DNA from: a virus
Strand: one strand, 5' to 3'
Length of the DNA: 20,510 nucleotides
IMG/VR virus record: IMGVR_UViG_3300025769_016770
Location: 1 to 20,510 of that record
Shown here: positions 1-8,367 of the stretch, in pieces
How positions within the stretch are numbered: the first letter of the stretch is position 1
How the letters are laid out: each line of letters begins with the position of its first letter
Translations under genes and position numbers: made by a program
Notes under the pieces: generated by a model
Databases searched by the model: none
Told to the model about the DNA's origin: nothing
What the model saw: the letters and a program-made list of their open reading frames with translations, nothing else

Positions 1-1666
1 TACCTGTGGTTCCTTGAGTTCCATCAGTACCTTGGGTTCCATCAGTACCCTGAGTACCTGTGGTTCCTTGAGTTCCATCGGTTCCTTGAGTACCTGTGGT
101 TCCTTGGGTTCCATCAGTACCTTGGGTTCCATCGGTTCCTTGAGTACCTGTGGTTCCTTGGGTTCCATCAGTACCTTGGGTTCCATCGGTTCCTTGAGTA
201 CCTGTGGTTCCTTGGGTTCCATCAGTACCTTGGGTTCCATCGGTTCCCTGAGTACCTGTGGTTCCTTGGGTTCCATCAGTACCTTGGGTTCCATCGGTTC
301 CCTGAGTACCTGTGGTTCCTTGAGTTCCATCGGTTCCCTGAGTTCCATCAGTACCCTGAGTACCTGTGGTTCCTTGGGTTCCATCAGTACCCTGAGTACC
401 TGTGGTTCCTTGAGTTCCATCAGTACCCTGAGTACCTGTGGTTCCTTGGGTTCCATCGGTTCCCTGAGTACCATCAGTACCTTGAGTACCTGTGGTTCCT
501 TGGGTTCCATCGGTTCCCTGAGTACCATCAGTACCTTGAGTACCTGTGGTTCCTTGGGTTCCATCGGTTCCTTGGGTTCCATCGGTTCCCTGAGTACCAT
601 CTGTACCTTGGGTTCCATCAGTACCCTGAGTACCTGTGGTTCCTTGGGTTCCATCGGTTCCCTGAGTACCATCAGTACCTTGGGTTCCATCGGTTCCCTG
701 AGTACCATCTGTACCTTGGGTTCCATCAGTACCCTGAGTACCTGTGGTTCCTTGAGTACCATCTGTACCTTGAGTACCAGAACCTGTAGTTCCCTGAGTG
801 CCATCAGTACCCTGAGTTCCATCGGTTCCTTGAGTACCATCAGTTCCCTGAGTACCATCTGTACCTTGGGTTCCATCAGTTCCCTGAGTTCCATCAGTAC
901 CTTGGGTTCCATCGGTTCCCTGAGTTCCATCAGTACCCTGAGTACCTGTGGTTCCCTGAGTTCCATCAGTACCCTGAGTACCTGTGGTTCCTTGAGTTCC
1001 ATCGGTTCCTTGAGTACCTGTGGTTCCTTGGGTTCCATCGGTTCCCTGAGTTCCTGTTGTACCTTGGGTTCCATCAGTTCCTTGAGTACCAGAACCTGTA
1101 GTTCCCTGAGTTCCATCAGTACCTTGGGTTCCATCAGTACCTTGGGTTCCATCGGTTCCCTGAGTACCTGTGGTTCCTTGGGTTCCATCGGTTCCTTGGG
1201 TTCCATCAGTTCCTTGAGTACCAGAACCTGTAGTTCCCTGAGTTCCATCTGTACCTTGGGTTCCATCAGTACCTTGGGTTCCATCAGTTCCTTGAGTACC
1301 AGAACCTGCAGTTCCCTGAGTACCATCAGTACCCTGAGTACCATCAGTACCCTGAGTTCCATCGGTTCCTTGAGTACCAGAACCTGTAGTTCCCTGAGTA
1401 CCATCAGTACCCTGAGTTCCATCGGTTCCCTGAGTACCAGCACCTGTAGTTCCCTGAGTACCATCAGTACCCTGAGTTCCATCTGTACCTTGGGTTCCAT
1501 CAGTACCCTGAGTTCCATCTGTACCTTGAGTACCTGTAGTTCCCTGAGTTCCATCGGTTCCTTGTGTGCCATCAGTTCCCTGAGTACCATCACCTGTAGT
1601 TCCCTGAGTACCATCTGTACCTTGAGTACCTGTGGTTCCTTGGGTTCCATCGGTTCCTTGAGTACC
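1..1666 (-). repeat. Collagen-coding tandem repeat, 18/36-bp units, Gly-Thr-X
   Basis: The basic unit is 18 bp and encodes G-T-Q-G-T-D or G-T-Q-G-T-T; pairs of units give a 36-bp period. About 185 triplets are visible. X is threonine almost everywhere and Y is Gln, Asp or Thr, with one GTA triplet near 1306. No proline or lysine occurs in the shaft. The part nearer the left edge (1-770) is uninterrupted. Seven G-X-G interruptions (five GSG, one GAG, one GDG) lie at 776, 1088, 1220, 1298, 1376, 1436 and 1586. The repeat is coding, so it is neither a CRISPR array nor a non-coding satellite. Confidence 0.95.
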
Positions 1667-2671
1667 AGTTAGGAAAGAACCATTAGCGTAAAACGAAGTA
1701 GCACTAATAATACCAGTGTTTCCGTAGATTGTTACACCAGCACCAATAGTAACTTCATTATTGATACCATCAATAGTTACGGAAGCAGGACCGACAGTTA
1801 AAATGCCAGTAACTCTTGCATCTCCTTCGACAAGCAGACTATATTCAGAATCTGCCGTAGTTCCAATGCCGACGCTACTTGTAGTATGAATACCGGCAGC
1901 AGTCTGTTCAAAGTAACCTGTTCCACCGCCACCGCCACCGCTATTGTTAGTTACAAATTCAAACTTCCTTATCGAATGATCATATCTTAAAAACTTACCA
2001 TCATATGCAGATGCATTAGTAGCAATACCAACAATGTCATCAAGATACTTAAGTTGCGTCTCACCACCTCCACCTAATGTGGATAATTGTTGTTGAATAC
2101 GATTGACAAAAAGACGATAGTGATTTGAAAGATCATCTAAGGTTGCAAAATTCGTATTAGCATCAGGATTTTTTTCATCGAGAAGTCCTTCAGACAAAGA
2201 AACAATTTCTTGTTTTTGTTGTATTTCTGCGACTAATTTATGAAGTAATTTTATATCCTCATCATAATATTTTACTTCAGGAATTTCTGGAAATTGTAAA
2301 GGTTTAACTAATAATTTTTCTGCTTCACTATAACCAAATGCTCTACGAAGCCTATCTAATTCTACAGACAGTTGTCCTATATCTTTTTTATAATCAACTA
2401 CTTCAGGAATATTAGAAACTTGAGATTTTACTTGTTCAACTAATTTCTCAAGTTCTATAATTCTTTGATAGTTTTTATTCTCAACATTATCTACACCTTC
2501 TACTACTTCCTCCTCCTCATTATTTTCTTCAACAACAATCTCTTCCTTCTCATCCAATAAATCGGAAGGAGATAAAATTTTTTTTTGAGATTCAATTTCT
2601 ATTTCTTCATTATTTAACTTTTCTTCATTCTTTTTCTTCTCAAAGAAGTCCGAAGGTTTATTCAATGGCAC
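1..2671 (-). CDS. Collagen-like fibre protein, N-terminal part (C-terminus beyond left edge)
   Basis: The minus-strand frame is open from a GTG at 2671 to the left edge, giving 890 residues with no stop. It begins VPLNKPSDFF, a beginning I associate with cyanophage structural proteins. Residues 10-65 are acidic and lysine-rich and probably disordered. Residues 66-115 and 135-195 look like helical or coiled-coil segments (for example IIELEKLVEQV). A GGGGGG linker lies at 245-250. Residues 255-335 resemble the short beta-rich stretch found before phage fibre shafts (LLVEGDARVTGILTVG). From residue 336 the chain is Gly-Thr-Gln/Asp/Thr triplets. I infer a trimeric virion fibre with a collagen-type shaft. 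A good Shine-Dalgarno lies 9 nt before the GTG, and no ATG in this frame has comparable support. The C-terminal tip cannot be seen. Specific attachment site (tail, baseplate or head) is unknown. Confidence 0.88.
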   Translation of the reverse strand, partial: MPLNKPSDFFEKKKNEEKLNNEEIEIESQKKILSPSDLLDEKEEIVVEENNEEEEVVEGVDNVENKNYQRIIELEKLVEQVKSQVSNIPEVVDYKKDIGQLSVELDRLRRAFGYSEAEKLLVKPLQFPEIPEVKYYDEDIKLLHKLVAEIQQKQEIVSLSEGLLDEKNPDANTNFATLDDLSNHYRLFVNRIQQQLSTLGGGGETQLKYLDDIVGIATNASAYDGKFLRYDHSIRKFEFVTNNSGGGGGGTGYFEQTAAGIHTTSSVGIGTTADSEYSLLVEGDARVTGILTVGPASVTIDGINNEVTIGAGVTIYGNTGIISATSFYANGSFLTGTQGTDGTQGTTGTQGTDGTQGTTGDGTQGTDGTQGTDGTQGTTGTQGTDGTQGTDGTQGTDGTQGTDGTQGTTGAGTQGTDGTQGTDGTQGTTGSGTQGTDGTQGTDGTQGTDGTQGTAGSGTQGTDGTQGTDGTQGTDGTQGTTGSGTQGTDGTQGTDGTQGTTGTQGTDGTQGTDGTQGTDGTQGTTGSGTQGTDGTQGTTGTQGTDGTQGTTGTQGTDGTQGTTGTQGTDGTQGTTGTQGTDGTQGTDGTQGTDGTQGTDGTQGTDGTQGTDGTQGTDGTQGTDGTQGTTGSGTQGTDGTQGTTGTQGTDGTQGTDGTQGTDGTQGTDGTQGTDGTQGTTGTQGTDGTQGTDGTQGTDGTQGTDGTQGTTGTQGTDGTQGTDGTQGTTGTQGTDGTQGTDGTQGTTGTQGTDGTQGTTGTQGTDGTQGTTGTQGTDGTQGTDGTQGTTGTQGTDGTQGTDGTQGTTGTQGTDGTQGTDGTQGTTGTQGTDGTQGTDGTQGTTGTQGTDGTQGTDGTQGTTGTQGTDGTQGTTGTQGTDGTQGTDGTQGTTG

Positions 2672-2685
2672 CGCAAAATACTCCT
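2669..2685 (-). promoter_or_regulatory. Shine-Dalgarno AGGAG and GTG start of the collagen-like fibre gene
   Basis: AGGAG at 2685-2681 lies 9 nt before GTG at 2671-2669. This decides the start of the left fibre gene, which has no suitable ATG at its N-terminus. Confidence 0.75.
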
Positions 2686-2708
2686 ATATTTCTATATCCC
2701 ATATATGA

Positions 2709-2716
2709 TATTTATG
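2709..2716 (-). promoter_or_regulatory. Putative T4-type late promoter CATAAATA
   Basis: The minus strand reads CATAAATA, one base off the T4 late consensus TATAAATA and a match to the NATAAATA form used for T4-like cyanophages. It lies 37 nt before the GTG of the collagen-like fibre gene, in the 142-bp gap after the sugar operon. The rest of that gap is AT-rich and holds no other recognisable element. Confidence 0.6.
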
Positions 2717-2813
2717 ATTGTAACATAAAAACCAAAAATAGATAGAGATAAAATAATTAAAAAATTTTTTTATTAAAATACACGTTTCCAGAAATAGAAA
2801 TTCTATATTCATC

Positions 2814-4373
2814 TTAATTTTCCGTATCAAAAAAGAACATTTGCCACAATCTACTGTTATCTTTTACTGTACCAAAATACTTTGATGCAGAATGAATACA
2901 ACTAGCATCAAAGATGACCAAACGATTATAAACATTGCCAAGAACATCTACTGGTTCAAAAGGAGTTCCATCTAAATGATAATCTCCCGGAATATCTTTC
3001 CAAGAAGCATCATACCCTTCTTCATTATATGTTCTAGCTCTTGTTTTTTTGTGTGCGTACAAAGTTGTGCCACACTCAAAAGGAGCATTTGGACTTAAAT
3101 ATAGCATACCTCCCCACATCTGAGAGTCGCAATGATATACAATTGGTTGCCCAGACCAACAATATTGGAATCTACCATTCATTCCATGCTCTTTCCACTT
3201 AGTAATTTTTTTACCCATTATTTGCTCAAATCTTTCTTTGAGTCCTGGAAATAAAAACTGTTGATGGGTTCGATTACCAATATACCCTCTACCAATACCA
3301 CCAATATGATAATCTTGTTCCAATGCAAATTTTCTTATTGAATCCGGATTTTCATAAAAATTGTCCACCATCCATGTAGTTGATTTTGTGTTAGATGATA
3401 TACCAAAATTTAAACCTGTTTCTATATTTTTTTCTTGGGGTAACAAAAATTCTTTGACTCTAGGTAATTTAAAAATAATTTGAGGAAGAGATTCTAATGG
3501 GTAATTTTTCAGAACATAATTACATTTATTTTTATATTCCTCAACGAGTTTATCATCTTTAACAATTTGTTTGAATGATTCTACTGATAAGTTATTTACT
3601 ACAGACAAATTTCCATGATTACAGAAGGATTTTGCCTTTTCATTTCTCCTTTCTTCTCCCATCCATGTAAAATGCCATCCACAATCTTGAATGATTTTAT
3701 TATCTTGAGTTACCCAAACTGGAGAAATGGGACATTTATATTGTCCCCTAAATTTGGTCGGAGATCCTCCATTTTTTAATTGTTTAGCAGTACATAAAAC
3801 TAAAGATTTACTCCAATCTGCAGGAGTATCGTCAATAAAAAGTCTTTTATCCGCTCTACCTTCCAGAAGAACTAAAGGAACTTTTAAATAATTGCCATTT
3901 AAACATCTACACACATTTGAAAAATATTCAATAAACTCTGGATTTATTATCTCATCACAGTCACTAGAAATAAAAACGGTATCGTCATCATATTTGTCAA
4001 TAATATTAAGTAGTCCATCTTTTTGCAGTCTTTCTCTAGTCCAATATAATTCTCGACCAGTATTTTTTGCCACGCTTGCTTCATAAAAATCAACTTCATC
4101 TGGCGTTAAATTTATTTTATCATAATCAATTTCAATTACAGTAACTTGATTCTCAAAACCAAATTCTTTAATCAAATCTTTACAAATAAACTCTTTTTTA
4201 TTTCCACTAAATGTATGACTAGCTTCTACAATAATAAATTCATCAACATAATCTTTTAATAAATTTAATCTTAGTTCAAGAAGTTCTTTTTCATTAAAGA
4301 AAAAAAAGTAATCAATAATTTTTTTCATTGCAAGTTGACGATATGAACTTAAAATTTTAGTGGTGTTTTTCAT
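2814..4373 (-). CDS. GT17 glycosyltransferase fused to a C-terminal 2OG-Fe(II) oxygenase-like (DUF6445-type) domain
   Basis: The protein has 519 residues. Residues 17-315 match the GT17 (MGAT3-like) pattern: a start IIDYFFFFNEKELLELRL, the motif VDEFIIVEASHTFSG at 43-57, an acidic SSDCDEI at 136-142, and DCGWHFTWMG at 230-239. Residues 333-517 look like a 2OG-Fe(II) double-stranded beta-helix domain, with H414-x-D416, distal H494 and R508. By family, the N-terminal half should transfer a sugar (GlcNAc-type in MGAT3) and the C-terminal half may hydroxylate an unknown substrate. The start follows directly on the TAA of the upstream gene, with a weak GGGA before it; an internal ATG (codon 16) has no ribosome site. 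Its GT17 half is a paralogue of the GT17 domain of the preceding gene. The sugar donor and acceptor are not predictable. Confidence 0.8.
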   Translation of the reverse strand: MKNTTKILSSYRQLAMKKIIDYFFFFNEKELLELRLNLLKDYVDEFIIVEASHTFSGNKKEFICKDLIKEFGFENQVTVIEIDYDKINLTPDEVDFYEASVAKNTGRELYWTRERLQKDGLLNIIDKYDDDTVFISSDCDEIINPEFIEYFSNVCRCLNGNYLKVPLVLLEGRADKRLFIDDTPADWSKSLVLCTAKQLKNGGSPTKFRGQYKCPISPVWVTQDNKIIQDCGWHFTWMGEERRNEKAKSFCNHGNLSVVNNLSVESFKQIVKDDKLVEEYKNKCNYVLKNYPLESLPQIIFKLPRVKEFLLPQEKNIETGLNFGISSNTKSTTWMVDNFYENPDSIRKFALEQDYHIGGIGRGYIGNRTHQQFLFPGLKERFEQIMGKKITKWKEHGMNGRFQYCWSGQPIVYHCDSQMWGGMLYLSPNAPFECGTTLYAHKKTRARTYNEEGYDASWKDIPGDYHLDGTPFEPVDVLGNVYNRLVIFDASCIHSASKYFGTVKDNSRLWQMFFFDTEN

Positions 4374-7307
4374 TTAAAATCCCAAATATTTTTGTCTATT
4401 AAAATTTAAATCATAAGTAGTATATGATATATCATAGGTTTCATTATTAAATGGATTAGAATATGTATCTGAAAAAAAATTTTTTCCCCATTTCTTAGTA
4501 AGATATTCATTTTTATTTAATGTTCGCGATTTATTCACTTTTTCCTTTAAATCCATATTTAATCTCCAGGTTTGAGAACCACTAGTTTTATAGTCAGATT
4601 CTCCATGCAGATAGTCAATATTTAAGAAACTGGATTTTATGTTTTTTGTTGTTATTCTAATGTGATAATCAACATCTTCTATATAAGCTGGATATAAGTT
4701 TTCATCAAATAATCCACACTCTTGGACAACCCAATCTTTTATTAAAAATAAATCATAAGATCCACCTCCCCAATCAGATTTTTTAGCGTGTATCATACCG
4801 GAATCTGTTTTTAATGCTTCTTCATTCATTTTCTTCAGTAAACCAGATGTAAAACAAATATCATTGTTTGCAATGATCCAATACGGACAATTCATATATG
4901 ATTTAATAATCAAATTCCATGCACCACTTACCCCAAGATTAGATGGTAGATGGGTTACTTTAATTTTTTCTATAAATGGATGTTTTATACTTGCTATCTT
5001 ATTTAAGTCCTCATCAATTTCCCCTTTTCCATTATTATTAATAATAAAAAACTCTTTTACGGGATAATCAACGCTATCTATTAATCGTTTTAACCAGTGA
5101 ACTCCATTTACTATAGGAACTCCTATCATGGGAATAGAACTTTCATACTCAAATAATTTTTTAAAATCCGAAACTTTTATTAAGTTTAACCATTCTTCAC
5201 GATTTCTTTCAAGATTTTCATATACAAGATCTTCTTTTTTTTCAACTAAATTTTGAATACCTTTTCTAATAACTCCGCACCCATGATCAGTATCAACAAC
5301 AAACATTTCCAAATCATTTCTCTCCTTACGAAGATGAACAAATGCTTTCCAAGAATCCCCATTCCAAGTATCAACAACAGGATATGGTCTTTGATATTCT
5401 TCTTTCGTTGGATTCATATCATGACAAATAATATACCCACCAACATTTAAAATATCAAGGGAATTTAAAATGTCCGTTAAAACTTGATTATATTCATGAA
5501 GTCCATCAATAAAAATAATATCAAACTTTTCTTTATTTTGTTTAAAAAACTCATCCGAAGTTAAATGAAATGTTGCTGGACTATCCTCATTTGGATCAAC
5601 ACCAACTTTATAATCACATATTATATTTGAAATATTATCTCCTTTACTAACTCCTATTTCCAAATATTTTTTGGATTTTGTTTTTTCGATTAGAAAATTA
5701 ATAATATCTGTTCTTCTTGTTGATTCTTTTATAAATGGATCATGAGGTTCTATATTTAAAGTTTCTGGTATAAAAAACTTTTTTAAATGTTCAAACTCAA
5801 GTATTTCTGATGGAAGATTATTTAAATCATAATTCCTTAAAACTACTTTTTTATTTCCCCACGTATTTAAACCATTATCTTTTGGAGTCCATTTGTCGAT
5901 ATAGTCTTCAAGTTCTTTTGAATTCATGTCTTTTATGATTGCAGATTCTATGTGATCTGCATAATGTGATGTTGATTTTTGTTTTGTCTTTAATCTACTA
6001 GAATCACCCATCCAACTAAAATGCCACCCACAATCTTTTAATCTCTTTCCATCTTCTGTAACATATACTGTTTCAAAAGGATTTTGAATATTAAATCTCA
6101 TCTGAGCGGGAGTTGCTTTTTCAAAATGCTTCTTAGTGCATACGAAAAAAACATTGTCGATACTTAATGGAATATTAGTATCGGAATGATATACTCTAAA
6201 ATTTGCTCTTCCTTCTAGTTCCACTAGGGGTATTTTAATAATTTTATTTTGATTCTTAGATATATTATAAGTAAAATAATTTATATATTTTGGGTTGATA
6301 ATTTCATCAGCATCTGAAACAAAAAATATATCTCTATCATCAAATTGCGAAATAACAGAAAGCAAATCATCTAAGACTAATCTCTCTCTTGTTCTTGCAT
6401 TCAAAGAATTTTTATAAGTATCATTTGATTTTCCAGACAAAGAGCGAAAAATAATGTCAAATTCAGTATTTTCAACATCTTCATCATTTGATGGAAGGTT
6501 AGTCTGAACAAAAATAAATTTTTCCTCTGGCAAATTCAATTCCTTGATATATTCTTTTGCCAAAGGTTTCCAATCATTTCCACTATGAGTTTTTGTTCCC
6601 TCAAGAACTATAAACTTATCAACTTTATCATGAAGAAGTTTATACCTTAGTTCTAACAACTCTTTTTCATTAAAGAATCTAAAACAATCTATAATTTTTT
6701 TTCTTCCAATTTCCAATTTATCCACATTTTTTTCTTCAACCTCAATATTTAAATTTTTAATCTTTGTCTGTACAAAATTTTTATGATAATCATCCAAATC
6801 ATTGAAATACATATTTCTTAAATCAAGAAGACCTTCTTTATGTTCTTCCGTTTTTCCCCACCACCAAGATGATACTACCTTTTCATATAAAATACCCCAC
6901 TTACCTGGATATCCACATTCTAATCTAAGTTTAGGTGAATCGAAATCACAATTTTCTAAAGACTGTTTGCACAAATAATATGCATCTTGATATTGGTTGT
7001 GCCAATTTTGGAAGTTTGCGAGTTTATAATATGCTTCAGGTCTTTTTGGAAGAATAGACATTGCATGTTTATACATGCAACGAACATGTTCAAATCTATT
7101 TCCTTGAAGATCAAAACAAGTTCCAATATGAAGTAAACACTCATATGCTAGGTCTAAATCGTCTCCAGATCTATCGGCACATCTAAGAAAGAATGAAATT
7201 GCTGCAGCAGTTTGCCCTATAGAAAAATATTCTGTTGCTAAATTAAAATTAGTTTCAGGATTTTCTGGATCTAGAATATATTCAATTAAATAATTTTTTT
7301 CATTCAT
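4374..7307 (-). CDS. Four-domain protein: TPR, GT17 glycosyltransferase, SAM methyltransferase, GT2-like glycosyltransferase
   Basis: The protein has 977 residues. Residues 14-120 form TPR-like helical pairs (for example PEAYYKLANFQNWHNQYQDA). Residues 204-515 are GT17-like, with FFNEKELLELR at 211-221, VSDADEI at 330-336 and DCGWHFSWMG at 425-434. Residues 531-682 are a class I methyltransferase of the Methyltransf_24 type, with YLEIGVSKGDN at 548-558 and FIDGLHEY at 599-606. Residues 725-945 are a GT-A/GT2-like transferase with an ANND metal-site motif at 813-816 and an EDVD at 877-880. I infer one polypeptide that adds, extends and methylates a glycan, the TPR perhaps holding the acceptor. 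The ATG overlaps the upstream stop by 8 bp and has GGAG 10 nt before it. Translation of the three-gene operon is likely coupled. Confidence 0.85.
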   Translation of the reverse strand: MNEKNYLIEYILDPENPETNFNLATEYFSIGQTAAAISFFLRCADRSGDDLDLAYECLLHIGTCFDLQGNRFEHVRCMYKHAMSILPKRPEAYYKLANFQNWHNQYQDAYYLCKQSLENCDFDSPKLRLECGYPGKWGILYEKVVSSWWWGKTEEHKEGLLDLRNMYFNDLDDYHKNFVQTKIKNLNIEVEEKNVDKLEIGRKKIIDCFRFFNEKELLELRYKLLHDKVDKFIVLEGTKTHSGNDWKPLAKEYIKELNLPEEKFIFVQTNLPSNDEDVENTEFDIIFRSLSGKSNDTYKNSLNARTRERLVLDDLLSVISQFDDRDIFFVSDADEIINPKYINYFTYNISKNQNKIIKIPLVELEGRANFRVYHSDTNIPLSIDNVFFVCTKKHFEKATPAQMRFNIQNPFETVYVTEDGKRLKDCGWHFSWMGDSSRLKTKQKSTSHYADHIESAIIKDMNSKELEDYIDKWTPKDNGLNTWGNKKVVLRNYDLNNLPSEILEFEHLKKFFIPETLNIEPHDPFIKESTRRTDIINFLIEKTKSKKYLEIGVSKGDNISNIICDYKVGVDPNEDSPATFHLTSDEFFKQNKEKFDIIFIDGLHEYNQVLTDILNSLDILNVGGYIICHDMNPTKEEYQRPYPVVDTWNGDSWKAFVHLRKERNDLEMFVVDTDHGCGVIRKGIQNLVEKKEDLVYENLERNREEWLNLIKVSDFKKLFEYESSIPMIGVPIVNGVHWLKRLIDSVDYPVKEFFIINNNGKGEIDEDLNKIASIKHPFIEKIKVTHLPSNLGVSGAWNLIIKSYMNCPYWIIANNDICFTSGLLKKMNEEALKTDSGMIHAKKSDWGGGSYDLFLIKDWVVQECGLFDENLYPAYIEDVDYHIRITTKNIKSSFLNIDYLHGESDYKTSGSQTWRLNMDLKEKVNKSRTLNKNEYLTKKWGKNFFSDTYSNPFNNETYDISYTTYDLNFNRQKYLGF

Positions 7308-8280
7308 TTATAAAATTCTCCAACGCATCTTCAGAAATTTTTAAAACATAAGAAGCATTATCTTGCAATCCAAATGTAATTATATAATCATCTTTATACT
7401 TAGACATACCACAACAAAATTCAATATTTGCTCCCATAAAATCAAACTGTTTAGATTGTTTTAAAACATTCCAATTCTTATCCCAATAAGTAAATACATG
7501 CCGATATGTTGCATTTTTTCTATCTTGTTCACTACGAAAAAGATATGTAATATGGTGTATACATATATATCCATCTTTATATGGCATTACCTGAGATCCT
7601 CCTCTCAGATTTTGCATCATATTTTCTTTAAGATTACCAAGAAAAACTGTTTTGGTTGTATTAGTTTTTATGTCATATTTAACAATTTGTACTGGATTGG
7701 ACCATTTAACAAAGTGATATGGTTGATCTAATATAGGCATCCAATTTTTTTCACAATAACTATCTGAATTTTCAGGTACAGGTATTCTATGCCGATTAAT
7801 TTCTTTAAATGAATTGGGAATATCGATTTCAGATAATTCCATTCTACCAACACCATTTGTAGTTGTATCTCTCCTAACACCACAAAGATAAAATTTTTCT
7901 TCCCATTTAACAATTCTACAATCTTCCAACCCGACAAATTCCCATAAAGGTTTTCTATCAAAGTTAGAAGTATCTATTTTATCAAATGAAGTTAAAATTA
8001 AATTTTCATCCAAAATTCCAAAATAATTTGTAGTTGTCAAAGAAATATCATTTTCTGGATTTAAATATAAAAGAGGTCCCCACTGATGCTCATAGTTATT
8101 CTTTTCAGAATGGTACAGCGTATATTGACAGTGCCTTATATTTACAAAAATATCATTTCCATCAACAAAAACCGATGGATTGAAAAGGCCAGTACCATTA
8201 GTATGTTCGGATGGAATAATTAAAGGTTCTACAATTCCTCCAGAATTCAAAGCATACTGAGAAAAATTCATATCATCCAT
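7300..8280 (-). CDS. GH130-like five-bladed propeller glycosidase/phosphorylase
   Basis: The protein has 326 residues from the ATG at 8280. Motifs fit the GH130/GH43-like propeller superfamily: NPSVF at 34-38, GLEDCRI at 117-123, EKNWMPI at 177-183, RGGSQVMPYKDG at 226-237 and IEFCCGM at 286-292. GH130 enzymes phosphorolyse or hydrolyse beta-mannosides. The virus-borne branch with the KNWxPI motif is not characterised to my knowledge, so the activity is only inferred. I prefer ATG 8280 because AGGA (8293-8290) lies 9 nt before it. A TTG at 8289 touches the AGGA and is unlikely, and ATG 8271 is a weaker alternative. This is the first gene of the sugar operon and overlaps the next by 8 bp. It may trim or recycle the glycan made by its neighbours, or attack host surface glycans. 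Confidence 0.72.
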   Translation of the reverse strand: MDDMNFSQYALNSGGIVEPLIIPSEHTNGTGLFNPSVFVDGNDIFVNIRHCQYTLYHSEKNNYEHQWGPLLYLNPENDISLTTTNYFGILDENLILTSFDKIDTSNFDRKPLWEFVGLEDCRIVKWEEKFYLCGVRRDTTTNGVGRMELSEIDIPNSFKEINRHRIPVPENSDSYCEKNWMPILDQPYHFVKWSNPVQIVKYDIKTNTTKTVFLGNLKENMMQNLRGGSQVMPYKDGYICIHHITYLFRSEQDRKNATYRHVFTYWDKNWNVLKQSKQFDFMGANIEFCCGMSKYKDDYIITFGLQDNASYVLKISEDALENFINE

Positions 8281-8300
8281 ATAAAACAATCCTACATTTT

Positions 8301-8329
8301 ATTATAGCAAAAAAACAACCCCTTGACAA
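8301..8329 (-). promoter_or_regulatory. Sigma70-like promoter of the sugar operon
   Basis: On the minus strand TTGTCA (8329-8324) is followed after exactly 17 bp by TATAAT (8306-8301). Expected transcription start is near 8294, giving a leader of about 14 nt that begins almost at the AGGA ribosome site of the GH130-like gene. A perfect -10 box, rather than a late box, suggests early or middle expression by host polymerase. Confidence 0.7.
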
Positions 8330-8351
8330 GTGATCCAAATATAAGTAGAAT
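8323..8351 (+). promoter_or_regulatory. Sigma70-like promoter of the plus-strand oxygenase gene
   Basis: TTGACA (8323-8328) is followed after 17 bp by TAGAAT (8346-8351). The -35 box overlaps that of the divergent operon by 5 bp. A competing reading is a late-like TATAAGTA at 8340-8347, one base off consensus, so timing is uncertain. Confidence 0.65.
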
Positions 8352-8367
8352 ACCTTTGTTAGGGTTG

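Noticed and set aside
1-1666. CRISPR-like or satellite array
   Set aside because: Units are 18 bp with no unique spacers and preserve one reading frame with silent changes, as expected of a coding repeat.
14-1672. A long plus-strand reading frame rich in Ser-Thr-Leu-Gly-Ser-Ile
   Set aside because: It is the antisense of the 18-bp collagen repeat, in which no frame makes stops. The minus strand has a ribosome site, a GTG start, a plausible fibre N-terminus and Gly-Thr-X triplets, so that is the real gene.
2754-2774. AT-rich palindrome as a terminator after the sugar operon
   Set aside because: The stem would be only A-T pairs around an A-run/T-run, with no GC core. It is too weak to call.
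4864-5450. Short plus-strand frames inside the 977-residue gene
   Set aside because: They have no ribosome site or recognisable protein, and they overlap the conserved GT2 and methyltransferase domains on the other strand.
8281-8289. TTG at 8289 as the start of the GH130-like gene
   Set aside because: The AGGA site abuts it, leaving almost no spacing, whereas ATG 8280 has a 9-nt spacing.
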